Below are positions 26,388-35,291 of a stretch of DNA of 64,000 nucleotides, piece by piece. How positions within the stretch are numbered: position 1 is the first letter of the stretch; every line of letters starts with the position of its first letter. The notes beneath the pieces were generated by a model. That model worked only from the letters and a program-made list of their open reading frames with translations. It did not search any database and had not been told where the DNA came from. The DNA comes from an uncultured Bacteroidia bacterium (GTDB lineage Bacteria; Bacteroidota; Bacteroidia; Bacteroidales; CAJPTX01): assembly GCA_947252645.1 (NCBI GenBank), contig CAMXWF010000005.1, positions 62,001 to 126,000 on the forward strand, in the 5' to 3' direction. The position numbers were made by a program, and so were the translations under genes.

Positions 26388-26824
26388 CCCTACGACTCGC
26401 GGCGGGCACTGGCTGACTCTCGCCCCACCGCGAGGCGTTGATGTGTCTCCAATGCCGCCCGGGCGCTCCCTTGGGCTTGTGCCATTTCTGCCCACTTCCC
26501 GTGGCTTCTAAGCCCATGCCGCGCCCCGTGTGGCCAAGCCCTGGCAAGTCAACGCACGTAGTGCAAGCGAAAGCCTTGGGCTACTAGGGCTTGGGGAAGG
26601 CAGCAGCAAGTAGGGAGTGCATGACGGCTGCTGCCCCTCCTGCTTCACGCTACAAAGTGCCGCCCCTCCTGCTGGCCTCCTTTGCCCGCAGGCGTTAGGT
26701 GGGCTTTTAGGCAAGATGCCTGGCATCAGGGGTTACCCAATGCCAGGCATCTACTGCTGAGGCCCTGCGCCCCGCGCCTACCTGTCGAGCAGATAGGAGC
26801 AGCGCAGGGCAAAATCCTGTAAGG
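26388..26824. other. Intergenic region between convergent ddl and creD
   Basis: 437 bp with no supportable gene in any frame. It contains short repeated GC-rich strings (GCCCCTCCTGCT occurs twice near 26632 and 26663) and the strong hairpin at 26715-26751. Confidence 0.6.
26715..26751. terminator. 12-bp perfect hairpin between convergent genes
   Basis: GATGCCTGGCAT (26715-26726) pairs with ATGCCAGGCATC (26740-26751) around a 13-nt loop. It lies between the ends of ddl and creD. There is no T-run on either side, so a terminator role is likely only from position. Confidence 0.4.
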
Positions 26825-28126
26825 CTACCACTCTATTCGCCTTGTCAGGTACATCACCACCCCCAGCACGACAAAGAGGAAGATACTCCCCACCAGCAGC
26901 GTGAAATTCTCCATATTCAGCAGTAAATAGAGCAGGCCGTAGAGGATCACCTCGATGCCGCACACCACGCCCACCGCCTTGCTCGAGCCCAAGTAGCCCC
27001 GCACGTAGGCTATGATGAGGCCTATCGTGGCTACGCCCGCAATGAGATAGGCCAGGGAGAAGCCCAGGTATTCCGAAATGGAGAGCAGGAGCGTGAAGAA
27101 AATCAGGATCGCCACCCCCACCAGCAGGTAGCCGATGTAGGGGATGCGGTCGGTCGTGAGCGAATCGGCAAAGAAAAAGCTGATGAAGGTGAAGAGAATG
27201 AGGAGCACGGCATACTTGAGTGCCCTCAGCACCAGCGCGTAGGTGTCGTTACCAGTCATGAGCTTCACCCCGTAGGTGTCTTCGTCCAACTCATGCTCGC
27301 GGTATTCTGATTCATCGATGAGCTGGTATTTGCTTCCAGGGGCGAACGTGCGGTTGATGCTCATGGTGCGCCAGTGGGCTGTGGTCACCGAGTCGCTTAC
27401 GCTGCGCTCATCGGGTAGCATGCGGCCGTGGAAGGAGGGATCGCCCCAGCCCAGGGTTAGCTGGACGTCGTTTTGCATGCCGAGCGGCAGGAAGTCAATC
27501 GACTCGCTCCCATTGAGCTCAAGCACCGTGGAGAAAGATAGTGTGGCATCTGTACGGATAGGGTAGGGGGCTTGCAACGTGGTGTAGCTGTTAAATAGCG
27601 ACAGCGAAGCCGAGCCCCCCAGGGTGAGCTTCGTTGTATCGAGCTGGATGCGGATGGGGGCCTTGATGCCCACGGGGTCGCGCACTATCATGGCCACGGC
27701 CGCCTGATCCCAGTGGATCGTCAGGCCTTCCATGGGCTTCAACGTGTGCATCGAGACCTGGAATTGCCCGCTCACCTCGCTGCGCGAGCGGTACACCGTG
27801 GTCTTGAAGATATTCCGACTGCGCACCTCGGGCGCCACCTCGCTACGTATGCGCAGCGAATCGGGGAGTATGTACAGGGCCTTGCTGGTGACTATCTTGT
27901 TATTCACGGTCTCGGAGCAGGGCACGTAGAGTACAGGGCTGCTGATAGTCTGCGCACGCCCCCAGGGCTCCGTAATGCTATTCACGGCCGTTTGGAAGTT
28001 GTCCTGCCGATCGTGGACTAGCCAGAAGAGCAAGAGGCTCACGATGAACGAAGCGAAAGTCATGCCCGCCAAGACGAGTAACTTCTCCCAGCGGCGTGTG
28101 GGCGGATTGTAGGGTGCTATGGCCAT
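26825..28126 (-). CDS. creD: Inner-membrane protein CreD family
   Basis: 433 residues: an N-terminal membrane helix (LLVLAGMTFASFIVSLLLFW, ~16-35), a large extracytoplasmic beta domain with SSPVLYVPCSE and NRTFAPGSKYQLIDES, and five or so closely spaced C-terminal membrane helices (ALKYAVLLILFTFISFFFA onward; LLVGVAILIFFTLLLSISEYL; LAYLIAGVATIGLIIAYV). This is the CreD architecture. CreD affects envelope stress and beta-lactam response in proteobacteria; its role here is not known. No CreBC genes nearby. Confidence 0.85.
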   Translation of the reverse strand: MAIAPYNPPTRRWEKLLVLAGMTFASFIVSLLLFWLVHDRQDNFQTAVNSITEPWGRAQTISSPVLYVPCSETVNNKIVTSKALYILPDSLRIRSEVAPEVRSRNIFKTTVYRSRSEVSGQFQVSMHTLKPMEGLTIHWDQAAVAMIVRDPVGIKAPIRIQLDTTKLTLGGSASLSLFNSYTTLQAPYPIRTDATLSFSTVLELNGSESIDFLPLGMQNDVQLTLGWGDPSFHGRMLPDERSVSDSVTTAHWRTMSINRTFAPGSKYQLIDESEYREHELDEDTYGVKLMTGNDTYALVLRALKYAVLLILFTFISFFFADSLTTDRIPYIGYLLVGVAILIFFTLLLSISEYLGFSLAYLIAGVATIGLIIAYVRGYLGSSKAVGVVCGIEVILYGLLYLLLNMENFTLLVGSIFLFVVLGVVMYLTRRIEW

Positions 28127-28232
28127 ATCGTGTATACTGTTAGAGGTTGTTGATGCTACGAAGGAAAATGGCCACCCACGCAGCTAGTGCTGCCAGAGCG
28201 GCCAAGGGTGAAAACACAGGGTGTAGAGATGC

Positions 28233-28796
28233 CTAGACCCCTTTCTCCGCCAAGATCTCCACCTTTAGGATGAAGAAGTAGGAGTCGTCGTCGATGGGCA
28301 AGAATTGGTATTCCAGCTTCTGCTCCGTCTTACGGGCTATGTCTATCAGCCCAAGCCCCGCGCCGCCCTTCTCGGTGATGGCACCAACGATCATCTGCTG
28401 CTTGTACATCTCCTTGAGCTTCTGCGGTGAGGCCGCATTGACCTCCTCCAGCGCCGCCTCTAGGTTCCCCTTGTGGGCAGCTGATACCTTGTTGGAGGTG
28501 ATCACGTAGTAGCGATCCTCCTTCTTGCCCAGCACCAGCAGCCCTTGACCCACGTTGCCCCGGATATCGTCGGAGTGCTTGGTCATGTTCTGGATGGTTT
28601 CCACCATCACGTGGAACACCTTCTTGGTCACCATCCGATCCTCATTCTTTCGCTCCAGGTCATCCTCGGTCATCTTCGTGAACGTCCGGGTGATCTCGTG
28701 GTTGAGCTCCCCAAAGTAGACCAACGAGAACCCATTGCGGTGCATCTCATCGAAGATGTTGCTGATCGACTTGATGAAGTTGAATGCTAAGTTCAT
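28233..28796 (-). CDS. SiaB-like protein kinase (DUF6272)
   Basis: 187 residues from ATG 28796 (MNLAFNFIKSISNIFDEMHRNG); an upstream ATG at 28853 would begin before the promoter box. Matches the SiaB-type family of GHKL-like kinases: KKVFHVMVETIQNMTKHSDD contains the ATP-site Glu/Asn helix and GGAGLGLIDIARKT the glycine lid. In the SiaABCD system the kinase phosphorylates a small SiaC-like protein and a PP2C phosphatase reverses this. A large PP2C sensor is encoded at 37.6-41.0 kb; no SiaC-like gene is in the window. Confidence 0.8.
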   Translation of the reverse strand: MNLAFNFIKSISNIFDEMHRNGFSLVYFGELNHEITRTFTKMTEDDLERKNEDRMVTKKVFHVMVETIQNMTKHSDDIRGNVGQGLLVLGKKEDRYYVITSNKVSAAHKGNLEAALEEVNAASPQKLKEMYKQQMIVGAITEKGGAGLGLIDIARKTEQKLEYQFLPIDDDSYFFILKVEILAEKGV

Positions 28797-28822
28797 GGAC
28801 TGCCTCCAGCTTATTTCCTTGG

Positions 28823-28830
28823 CAAAGGTA
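28823..28830 (-). promoter_or_regulatory. -7 box for the SiaB-like gene
   Basis: The minus strand reads TACCTTTG, a perfect match to TAnnTTTG, 26 bp before the ATG at 28796. It shows that this gene has its own promoter although an M49-like gene lies just upstream in the same direction. Confidence 0.6.
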
Positions 28831-28873
28831 GCAATTCTCCCTGCATACCACAACCTTTCCCCGGCGCTTGCGC

Positions 28874-30544
28874 CTATTGGCCCTGGTAGGGCTGTAGCCC
28901 TAGCTGTTCGGCCCCCTGGCGGTAGCGCAGGTCGATCGGGATGTTGGCTGCCGCTATCCGCGCCAAATCCTCCGCCAGCACATCGTCGATGGTCCCCTGG
29001 GTGGCGAGCATGGCCTTGGCCCCCTCGTAGTCCCCGTTGCCCTGCAGCACCAGCAAGTCGTGCGAGAGAGCCGAGACGGCCTCATGCATCTTCTCCTGGT
29101 TCACCGTGTAGAACCCTGTGGCGGCATCCCGCGTAAAGGCCCCCCGCGCTTGGAAGTAGTGGAAGCGCACCATGTTGGCCCGCCCGTGCGCAGAGGCCGC
29201 ACCAAAACGTACCGAGCGGAATATCCCCGCCAGGAAGGTCACGTAGCTGTCCATGATGTCGTAATCGGGTAGCTCCCCCATGGCGATGAGCTGCTCTATC
29301 ATGTAGATGCCCAGCACATCGGCCTTCCCCTCCTCGAGCGAGTTGTAGGTCTCTTTGAGGGCATCCTGCACGCTGCCAGTGCCAGCCAACGTCTGCTTCA
29401 CCCCCAGACCATGCGCCACCTCGTGGAACATGGTGTTCTCGAAAAACGCCTTGTTGGTCACATGCTTCCGCTGCGCGGGGGCGATCAGCACATCGCTGAT
29501 AGGCTTCATGATCTTCTCGAACTTGTAGGCCATGGCATTCTTCAGCTGCAGCTTGCGCGACCCCTTCTCTACGTGTACGCGGGGATCGTTGGGCAGGTTG
29601 ATGGCGATGGTCTTGCTCCCCGCGTTGCAGTCTCCTGCGTAGTATACCACATCGTACACCCCGAGGTCTGAATCGCTCCCAGGCTTCTCCTGCTTGTAGG
29701 CAGAGTCCACGGGCAGCGACTCCTGCAGGGCGGGCAGCAGCTCCATGTAGTGCGCCAGGCGACGGCTCCAGGCCAGGTCTTTTATCAGCACAAATGACTC
29801 AAACGATGTCTTGTAGCCGTAGAGCTGGTCCTCGTAGTTCTCTATGGGGCCTATCACGATGTCGAGGCGATTGTGCTTCATGTCCATCCACGCCAGGTCG
29901 CTCGGCAGGTAGTTGCTGGTCACCAAGGCCTCCGCCCGGAGCGTAAGGTAGTTCTTTAGCCCTTGGTCCTCGGCCAGCTCCGCTGCCTGCCGCAGCAGCG
30001 CGCTGGCCTCTTCCAGCTTGTCCTTGTAGACCTCGTGGTAGGGCACGCTGTGCAGGCGCTTCTTGTTGACGGTATCACGGAGGATCACCGTGTAGAGCGA
30101 GGTCTTCGTGCTGTCAGCAAAGCGCTCAAATTCCTCCTTGGTCATATCGTGCGGGTAGAAATTGGCCCCAAGCGGCTTGGCGCCAGCCAGTTCTTTTGCG
30201 AAGGGCGCATTGCCATTGAGGCGCTCCCATGGCCCATAGTTGATGAGCGCATAGGCCCGCTGCGTATCGTTGGGCAAGGCATTCAGGAGAGAATCCTTGT
30301 CTCCGTAGGCCTGCTGCCAGAATAGGTCGTCCATCACCTGCGCTGCCCGCAGCAGGATGGGCAGCATGGCCTTTTCCTTGTCCGTCAGGCTATCGATGTT
30401 GCTCGTCAACGGCACCTCCGCGAAGGCATCCACCTTCGCTTGGATCAGCTGGGTGTAGGCATCCATGTGCTTCCCGCCCCCTCGGCAGCCGAGCATCCCT
30501 ATGACTGCCACTGTGGCTAGAATTAGCGTAGCTGTTCTGTTCAT
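28874..30544 (-). CDS. M49-like zinc peptidase (DPP III-related) lipoprotein
   Basis: 556 residues from ATG 30544; MNRTATLILATVAVIGMLGC is a lipoprotein signal (Cys20). The zinc motif is HEVAH (His374, Glu375, His378) in FHEVAHGLGVKQ, and EEGKADVLGIYMI gives a second Glu ligand. Classical dipeptidyl peptidase III has HExxGH, so this belongs to the related HExxH branch common in Bacteroidetes. Starts 23 bp after the proS stop, so it is probably co-transcribed with proS. Substrate unproven. Confidence 0.8.
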   Translation of the reverse strand: MNRTATLILATVAVIGMLGCRGGGKHMDAYTQLIQAKVDAFAEVPLTSNIDSLTDKEKAMLPILLRAAQVMDDLFWQQAYGDKDSLLNALPNDTQRAYALINYGPWERLNGNAPFAKELAGAKPLGANFYPHDMTKEEFERFADSTKTSLYTVILRDTVNKKRLHSVPYHEVYKDKLEEASALLRQAAELAEDQGLKNYLTLRAEALVTSNYLPSDLAWMDMKHNRLDIVIGPIENYEDQLYGYKTSFESFVLIKDLAWSRRLAHYMELLPALQESLPVDSAYKQEKPGSDSDLGVYDVVYYAGDCNAGSKTIAINLPNDPRVHVEKGSRKLQLKNAMAYKFEKIMKPISDVLIAPAQRKHVTNKAFFENTMFHEVAHGLGVKQTLAGTGSVQDALKETYNSLEEGKADVLGIYMIEQLIAMGELPDYDIMDSYVTFLAGIFRSVRFGAASAHGRANMVRFHYFQARGAFTRDAATGFYTVNQEKMHEAVSALSHDLLVLQGNGDYEGAKAMLATQGTIDDVLAEDLARIAAANIPIDLRYRQGAEQLGLQPYQGQ

Positions 30545-30567
30545 CTTACTCGTAGTTTGATTTTGTG

Positions 30568-32043
30568 CTAGTAGGCCCGGGCAAACAGTACCCGCTGCTT
30601 GGAGGGCTTGCCCGTACGTATGCAACTGCCGGGCTCGGCCGACTGGCTCAAGGGGATACAGCGGATGGTGGCCTTGGTCTCCTCTTTGATCAGGGCCTCG
30701 GTCTCCGCCGTGCCGTCCCAGTGCGCCGAAACGAAGCCCCCTTTGGTTTCGAGGAGTTCCTTGAACTCTTCGTAGCTGTTGGCCTCGGTGATATGCTCAT
30801 CGCGGTAGGCCTTGGCCCTAGCAAATAGGTTGTGCTGCATCTCCCCCAGAAGTTCGGGAACGTGGGTACTGATGGTATCCATCGGGATGGAGGCCTTCTC
30901 GAGGGTATCGCGTCGCACCACCTCGATATGCCCCTGCGCCAGGTCGCGTGGCCCCAGGGCCAGCCGCACAGGCACCCCCCGCAGCTCCTGCTCGGCAAAC
31001 TTAAAGCCGGGGCGCTGCGTGTCATCGTCATCCAGCTCGCACACCAGCCCCTTGGTCCGCAAATCCTTCAGGATACTATTCAGAGCCTCCACCACCTGGC
31101 TGCGCTCCTCGGGGGTCTTATAGATGGGCACGCCCACCACATGCACCGGGGCCACTCTGGGCGGAACTACCAGCCCGCGGTCATCGGAGTGTACCATGAT
31201 AAAGGCCCCCATGAGCCGCGTAGACGAGCCCCATGAGGTGGCCCATACGTACTGCTGCTGCCCCTGCTGGTCCAAGAACTTCACATCGAAGGCCTTGGCG
31301 AAGTTCTGCCCTAGGAAGTGCGAGGTGCCCGCTTGCAGGGCCTTGCCGTCCTGCATGAGGGCCTCCACGCAGTAGGTGTCCACGGCCCCCGCAAAGCGCT
31401 CGGTGGCACTCTTCACCCCCACCACCACGGGAACGGCCAGCCAATCCTGTAGAAACGTCTCATACACCCGCACCATGCGCAGCGCCTCGGCTCGGGCCTC
31501 CTCGCTCGTGGCGTGTGCCGTGTGCCCCTCCTGCCAGAGAAACTCCGCCGTGCGCAAAAAAAGCCGCGTCCGCATCTCCCAGCGCATCACGTTGGCCCAC
31601 TGATTGATGAGTAGCGGCAGGTCGCGGTACGACTGTATCCAGTCCTTGTAGGTGTTCCAGATGATGGTCTCCGAGGTCGGCCGCACGATGAGCTCCTCCT
31701 CCAGCTTGGCCTCGGGGTCCACCACCACGCCCTGCCCATCGGGGCTGGTCTTTAGGCGGTAGTGCGTCACCACGGCGCACTCCTTGGCAAAGCCCTTCAC
31801 GTGCTCGGCCTCTCGGCTCAAATACGATTTCGGAATCAGCAGCGGGAAGTAGGCGTTCTGATGCCCAGTATCCTTAAACATCCCATCCAGCGCGGCCTGC
31901 ATCCGCTCCCAGATGGCGTAGCCGTAGGGGCGGATTACCATGCAACCCCGCACGCTGGAGTAGTCGGCCAGCTTGGCTTGTAGCACGATATCGTTGTACC
32001 AACGCGAAAAATCCTCTCCGCGCGGTGTGATAGTTTTTGCCAT
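30568..32043 (-). CDS. proS: Proline--tRNA ligase (short form)
   Basis: 491 residues from ATG 32043 (MAKTITPRGEDFSRWYND). Class II synthetase of the short, archaeal/eukaryotic-like ProRS type without the inserted editing domain: LLIPKSYL, RPTSETIIWNTYKDWI, INQWANVMRWEMRTRLFLRTAEF cut here as RTRLFLRTAEFLWQEGH (motif 2), and the anticodon-binding domain with ALGPRDLAQGHIEVV. Normal length for that type. Confidence 0.96.
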   Translation of the reverse strand: MAKTITPRGEDFSRWYNDIVLQAKLADYSSVRGCMVIRPYGYAIWERMQAALDGMFKDTGHQNAYFPLLIPKSYLSREAEHVKGFAKECAVVTHYRLKTSPDGQGVVVDPEAKLEEELIVRPTSETIIWNTYKDWIQSYRDLPLLINQWANVMRWEMRTRLFLRTAEFLWQEGHTAHATSEEARAEALRMVRVYETFLQDWLAVPVVVGVKSATERFAGAVDTYCVEALMQDGKALQAGTSHFLGQNFAKAFDVKFLDQQGQQQYVWATSWGSSTRLMGAFIMVHSDDRGLVVPPRVAPVHVVGVPIYKTPEERSQVVEALNSILKDLRTKGLVCELDDDDTQRPGFKFAEQELRGVPVRLALGPRDLAQGHIEVVRRDTLEKASIPMDTISTHVPELLGEMQHNLFARAKAYRDEHITEANSYEEFKELLETKGGFVSAHWDGTAETEALIKEETKATIRCIPLSQSAEPGSCIRTGKPSKQRVLFARAY

Positions 32044-32048
32044 TTGAT

Positions 32049-32056
32049 TACCTTTG
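32049..32056 (+). promoter_or_regulatory. -7 box for the Tyr-rich lipoprotein gene
   Basis: TACCTTTG, a perfect match to TAnnTTTG, 86 bp before the ATG at 32143 and immediately upstream of the divergent proS start. The long leader (to 32142) contains an inverted repeat, GGTAGGGCGCTCCTACC, near 32083-32099. Confidence 0.5.
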
Positions 32057-32142
32057 GTACAAAATTTGCCCCTACCTCCCATGGTAGGGCGCTCCTACCG
32101 CGAAGTAACGAATTTAGGCCGACATACTCTGGAGGGTCAACT

Positions 32143-33576
32143 ATGAAATGGCTACACTTTTTCTCATTGGTTCTGCCGCTCTCGATTCTTCTAGGGGGGT
32201 GTGCAAGTTTGAGTGGTGGCGGCAGCAATAGCCGAAGCGATGTCTACTACACCCGAGCCGAAGCCCAGCACGATGCTGAGATAGAGCAACTGCGTGAGCA
32301 GAAGGAACAGGCCGAGCGAGAGGCTGCACAGGCCAAGCGGGAGCTCCTGCGCCAGCAGGAAGCCACCCGGCGGGCTGAGCAGGAGGCCCAGCGACAGCGC
32401 GAACTGGCCCAGCAGGCTCTCGAAACCCCGACCGATGGCTCACAGGAGATCCTCGGCCCGGAGGACTTCGACTCCTATGCCCAGTACCGCGACTACCTCG
32501 ATAAGGGCTATGCTGTGCGCACCTCCAAGCAGGCTACCCCCGCCTCCTACTCCGACAACAGCTCCACGAGCTACAACAGCGCGCCCCAGCGCCACGACAG
32601 CTACTACTATCAGTCGGAACAGCAGCCTACCACTGTCAACAACTACTACCTCTCTCCCAGCGATGGCGGCTACTACGCCACCAGCTACTACGACTATCCC
32701 GACTACGCCCTAATCGTCACCTTCGACCCTTGGGTCTATGCCTCCTACCGTTCCCGCCGCTGGTACGACATGCCCTGGCGCTACAGCTGGTACGCCTGGG
32801 ATAGCTACTGGTGGCGCTGCGACTACGCCTACCTCTACGGCTACCCCTACTACGGCTACCCCTATTACGGCAGTCCCTACTACCCCAGCTCCAGCTATGC
32901 CTGGGGTGCCTACGATGGCTACCGCTGGGGCTACCACGATGGCTTCTACGATGGCTACAACTGGGGTGGAGGCAGCACGCCTAGCTACCAGCCCCCTATC
33001 CGGAATAATACCCAGCGCACTGTCTACACGGGGCAACGTCCCGAGATGGCCTCCATGGCCGGCTATGGTCGACAAACCCGCTCGGTCACCAGTCTCGCTA
33101 ACCCTCCCATGCACACCTCTGGGGCGCCCATCGACGGGGCTACCCGCGGCTCTAGCACTCGCACCCGTACCCAGAGAGTCGTCAATCCCGCCTACAGCAA
33201 TCAGAACACCCAGGCTGACCTCCCTGCCACGGGCTACAACACGCGCACGCAGCGGGTTTCCAGGCCTACGTCGACCCCCAGTCAGCCAGCCAGCCCGACC
33301 TACAACCCCACCAACACGCGCACGCAGCGGGTTTCCAGGCCCACGTCGACCCCCAGTCAGCCAGCCAGCCCGACCTACAGTCCCAGCGACACGCGCACGC
33401 AGCGGGTTTCCAGGCCCACGTCGACCCCCAGTCAGCCTGCCAGCCCGACCTACAGCCCCAGCGACACACGCACGCAGCGGGTTTCCAGGCCCACATCGAC
33501 CCCCAGTCAACCCGTGCAGGCACCCAGCAACCCACCGAGTAGTACACCTACCCGCAACACCCGCTCGGGGCGCTAG
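32143..33576 (+). CDS. Tyr-rich lipoprotein with coiled coil and 25-residue tandem repeats
   Basis: 477 residues from ATG 32143. Lipoprotein signal MKWLHFFSLVLPLSILLGGC (Cys20); a charged coiled coil at ~35-90 rich in Glu, Gln, Ala and Arg; a Tyr/Ser/Asp/Gly/Trp-rich middle (~135-290, with YPYYGYPYYGSPYY and GAYDGYRWGYHDGFYDGYN); and a C-terminal tail with nearly identical 25-residue repeats (TRTQRVSRPTSTPSQPASPT). Probably a surface or periplasmic structural lipoprotein. I recognise no catalytic family. Confidence 0.75.
   Translation: MKWLHFFSLVLPLSILLGGCASLSGGGSNSRSDVYYTRAEAQHDAEIEQLREQKEQAEREAAQAKRELLRQQEATRRAEQEAQRQRELAQQALETPTDGSQEILGPEDFDSYAQYRDYLDKGYAVRTSKQATPASYSDNSSTSYNSAPQRHDSYYYQSEQQPTTVNNYYLSPSDGGYYATSYYDYPDYALIVTFDPWVYASYRSRRWYDMPWRYSWYAWDSYWWRCDYAYLYGYPYYGYPYYGSPYYPSSSYAWGAYDGYRWGYHDGFYDGYNWGGGSTPSYQPPIRNNTQRTVYTGQRPEMASMAGYGRQTRSVTSLANPPMHTSGAPIDGATRGSSTRTRTQRVVNPAYSNQNTQADLPATGYNTRTQRVSRPTSTPSQPASPTYNPTNTRTQRVSRPTSTPSQPASPTYSPSDTRTQRVSRPTSTPSQPASPTYSPSDTRTQRVSRPTSTPSQPVQAPSNPPSSTPTRNTRSGR
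33241..33512 (+). repeat. 75-bp in-frame tandem repeat
   Basis: Units start at 33241, 33316, 33391 and 33466 (the last incomplete), each beginning ACGCGCACGCAG or ACACGCACGCAG. They differ by only a few bases and encode 25 residues each, so the copy number can change without a frameshift. Confidence 0.9.
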
Positions 33577-33632
33577 CTCCACCTAGATACCCTACCATCC
33601 GTGTGCGATTATTCAAAGAACAACGTTCATCT

Positions 33633-35228
33633 ATGGTAACCATAAGGCAGTTATCCCTCTCGTTAGCCCTGCTACTCACCGCGGCAGCCTCGCTAGAGGC
33701 ACAGAATGTGAAAGATATAGCCAGCTATTCCCTTTTGGCTCCCAGCGTCACGGCCCGCAGTCTCGCGCTGGGCAACGCCATGGGGGCCGTGGGGGGCGAT
33801 CTCTACATGCTCCACAGTAACCCTGCTGGCATTGCGCTCTGCCGCGGGCTCGACCTCTCCCTTGGAGCCTCCACCTCCTTCCTTCGCACCCAGAGTGACC
33901 TGCTGGGCGCCCATGCCACCAGCAAAAAGCTCCAGCTAGACTTCGATGGCACGGGTGCGCTTTTCGCTATCAACTTCAACCGAGGCCCTGAGCAGGAGGG
34001 CGTGATTTCACTCCACTTCGGGCTCGATTACAGCACGCTGCGCCACTTTGGGGGCTCAGATCGCATGTCGGCCAGAAGCCAAGACGGCAATAGCTTTGCG
34101 GCCGGGCTCGCCGCAGCCAGCAATGCGGCCAAGCTAGTGCCTGAGGATCTCCTCTCCACCGATACCTACGATGCCTACCTATCCCAGGATTGGAACGCCG
34201 TCCAGGCCTACGACTCCTACTTCATCACCGATGACGCCGCCTGGGCGCAAAATCCCGATGGCTCCTACAAGCTCGATAGCAAAAAAAACTATATCCGCAC
34301 AGCCTGGTATGACTTCAAGCCGCAATGGGCTCCCAACGAGCCCCTAGAGCAAACGCGTCAAGTGACCCACTCGGGCGCCCTGCGGGAATTCGCCTTCGCC
34401 TTCGCGCTCAACGTCTCCCACCGATTCTATCTCGGTGTCGCTCTGGGCGTCCAGGGTTCCAACCACGATTGGACGCAAACCTACCAGGAGGCATCGCTCG
34501 ACCCCAACAAGGCCTCTGGGCTGCGCAGTGCCACTATCACCCAGAAAAATAAAGAGCGCGGCCTGGGGGTCAACCTCAAGCTCGGGGCGGTCTTCCGGGC
34601 AACTGACTACCTGCGCCTAGGCTTTGCCTTTCACACCCCAACCTACATGCGCATCAAGAGCAACTTCAACCTCACTACCAACACGGAGTTTCTCTCCTTC
34701 GACCGCCCTTGGCTCCCGAAAGGCCCCGACACGGAGGTCGTTTCGCCCGACGGGCGCGACAGCTACTCCTTCTCTACCCCCCTGCGTCTCCAGCTCTCTG
34801 CTGCCGGCTTTCTGGGCAAATATGCCTTCATCGATTTCGACTACGAGATGGCCTACCTGCCCCTGGCTTCCTTCGAAGATGCCTCCCGCTTTGAACAGGA
34901 GAACCTGACTATCCAGGAGGCCACGAGGCCTATCCACGAGTTTCGGCTCGGCGTGGAGGGCAACCTGGGCTTCCTAGGGCTGCGCCTCGGGGGCGGCTAC
35001 CAGCTCCCTGTCTTTAGCGACAAGCTCGCTCCCCTGCAGCTGAGCCGCTGGTACGTCAGCGGCGGCATCGGCTTCAACTTTTCCATCGTATACCTTGACT
35101 TGGCCTACCGCCATGCCGTGGGGGGCTACCACGATCTGCTCTACTCGGTCGGGGGGTACCAGCGCAAATTCTCGCAGCTCGAGCAACGGGGCCAGCTCCT
35201 CATGACCCTCGGGCTGGCCTTCCACTAA
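33633..35228 (+). CDS. FadL/OmpP1-like outer-membrane transport protein
   Basis: 531 residues from ATG 33633, which gives the signal peptide MVTIRQLSLSLALLLTAAASLEAQ. The mature N-terminus has SARSLALGNAM-like SVTARSLALGNAMGAVGGDL and HSNPAGIA, the hallmark NPAG segment of FadL/TodX hydrophobe channels in Bacteroidetes. Many amphipathic strands follow (GLGVNLKLGAVFRATDYLRLGF in two pieces; PIHEFRLGVEGNLGFLGLRL in two) and it ends in a C-terminal aromatic/His (LAFH). Likely carries hydrophobic compounds across the outer membrane. Confidence 0.8.
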   Translation: MVTIRQLSLSLALLLTAAASLEAQNVKDIASYSLLAPSVTARSLALGNAMGAVGGDLYMLHSNPAGIALCRGLDLSLGASTSFLRTQSDLLGAHATSKKLQLDFDGTGALFAINFNRGPEQEGVISLHFGLDYSTLRHFGGSDRMSARSQDGNSFAAGLAAASNAAKLVPEDLLSTDTYDAYLSQDWNAVQAYDSYFITDDAAWAQNPDGSYKLDSKKNYIRTAWYDFKPQWAPNEPLEQTRQVTHSGALREFAFAFALNVSHRFYLGVALGVQGSNHDWTQTYQEASLDPNKASGLRSATITQKNKERGLGVNLKLGAVFRATDYLRLGFAFHTPTYMRIKSNFNLTTNTEFLSFDRPWLPKGPDTEVVSPDGRDSYSFSTPLRLQLSAAGFLGKYAFIDFDYEMAYLPLASFEDASRFEQENLTIQEATRPIHEFRLGVEGNLGFLGLRLGGGYQLPVFSDKLAPLQLSRWYVSGGIGFNFSIVYLDLAYRHAVGGYHDLLYSVGGYQRKFSQLEQRGQLLMTLGLAFH

Positions 35229-35237
35229 GGCCTCTCG

Positions 35238-35282
35238 ATGCCCCCGGCTTCTGCTACCAAGATGGCTGGCGCCGGGGGGCAT
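35238..35282. terminator. Bidirectional terminator-like hairpin
   Basis: ATGCCCCCGGC (35238-35248) pairs with GCCGGGGGGCAT (35271-35282) with one bulge. It sits between the convergent ends of the FadL-like gene and the PAP2 gene, 10 bp from each stop. Confidence 0.6.
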
Positions 35283-35291
35283 TCTGCCACG

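Noticed and set aside
33241..33512. Regular repeats resembling a CRISPR array
   Set aside because: Units are directly adjacent, 75 bp, in frame within a lipoprotein gene, with no variable spacers and no cas genes.
32710..33582. Long minus-strand frame of 290 codons opposite the Tyr-rich lipoprotein
   Set aside because: It is a shadow of the GC-rich, repetitive plus-strand gene; its own translation is a low-complexity Gly/Arg/Val series without a family.
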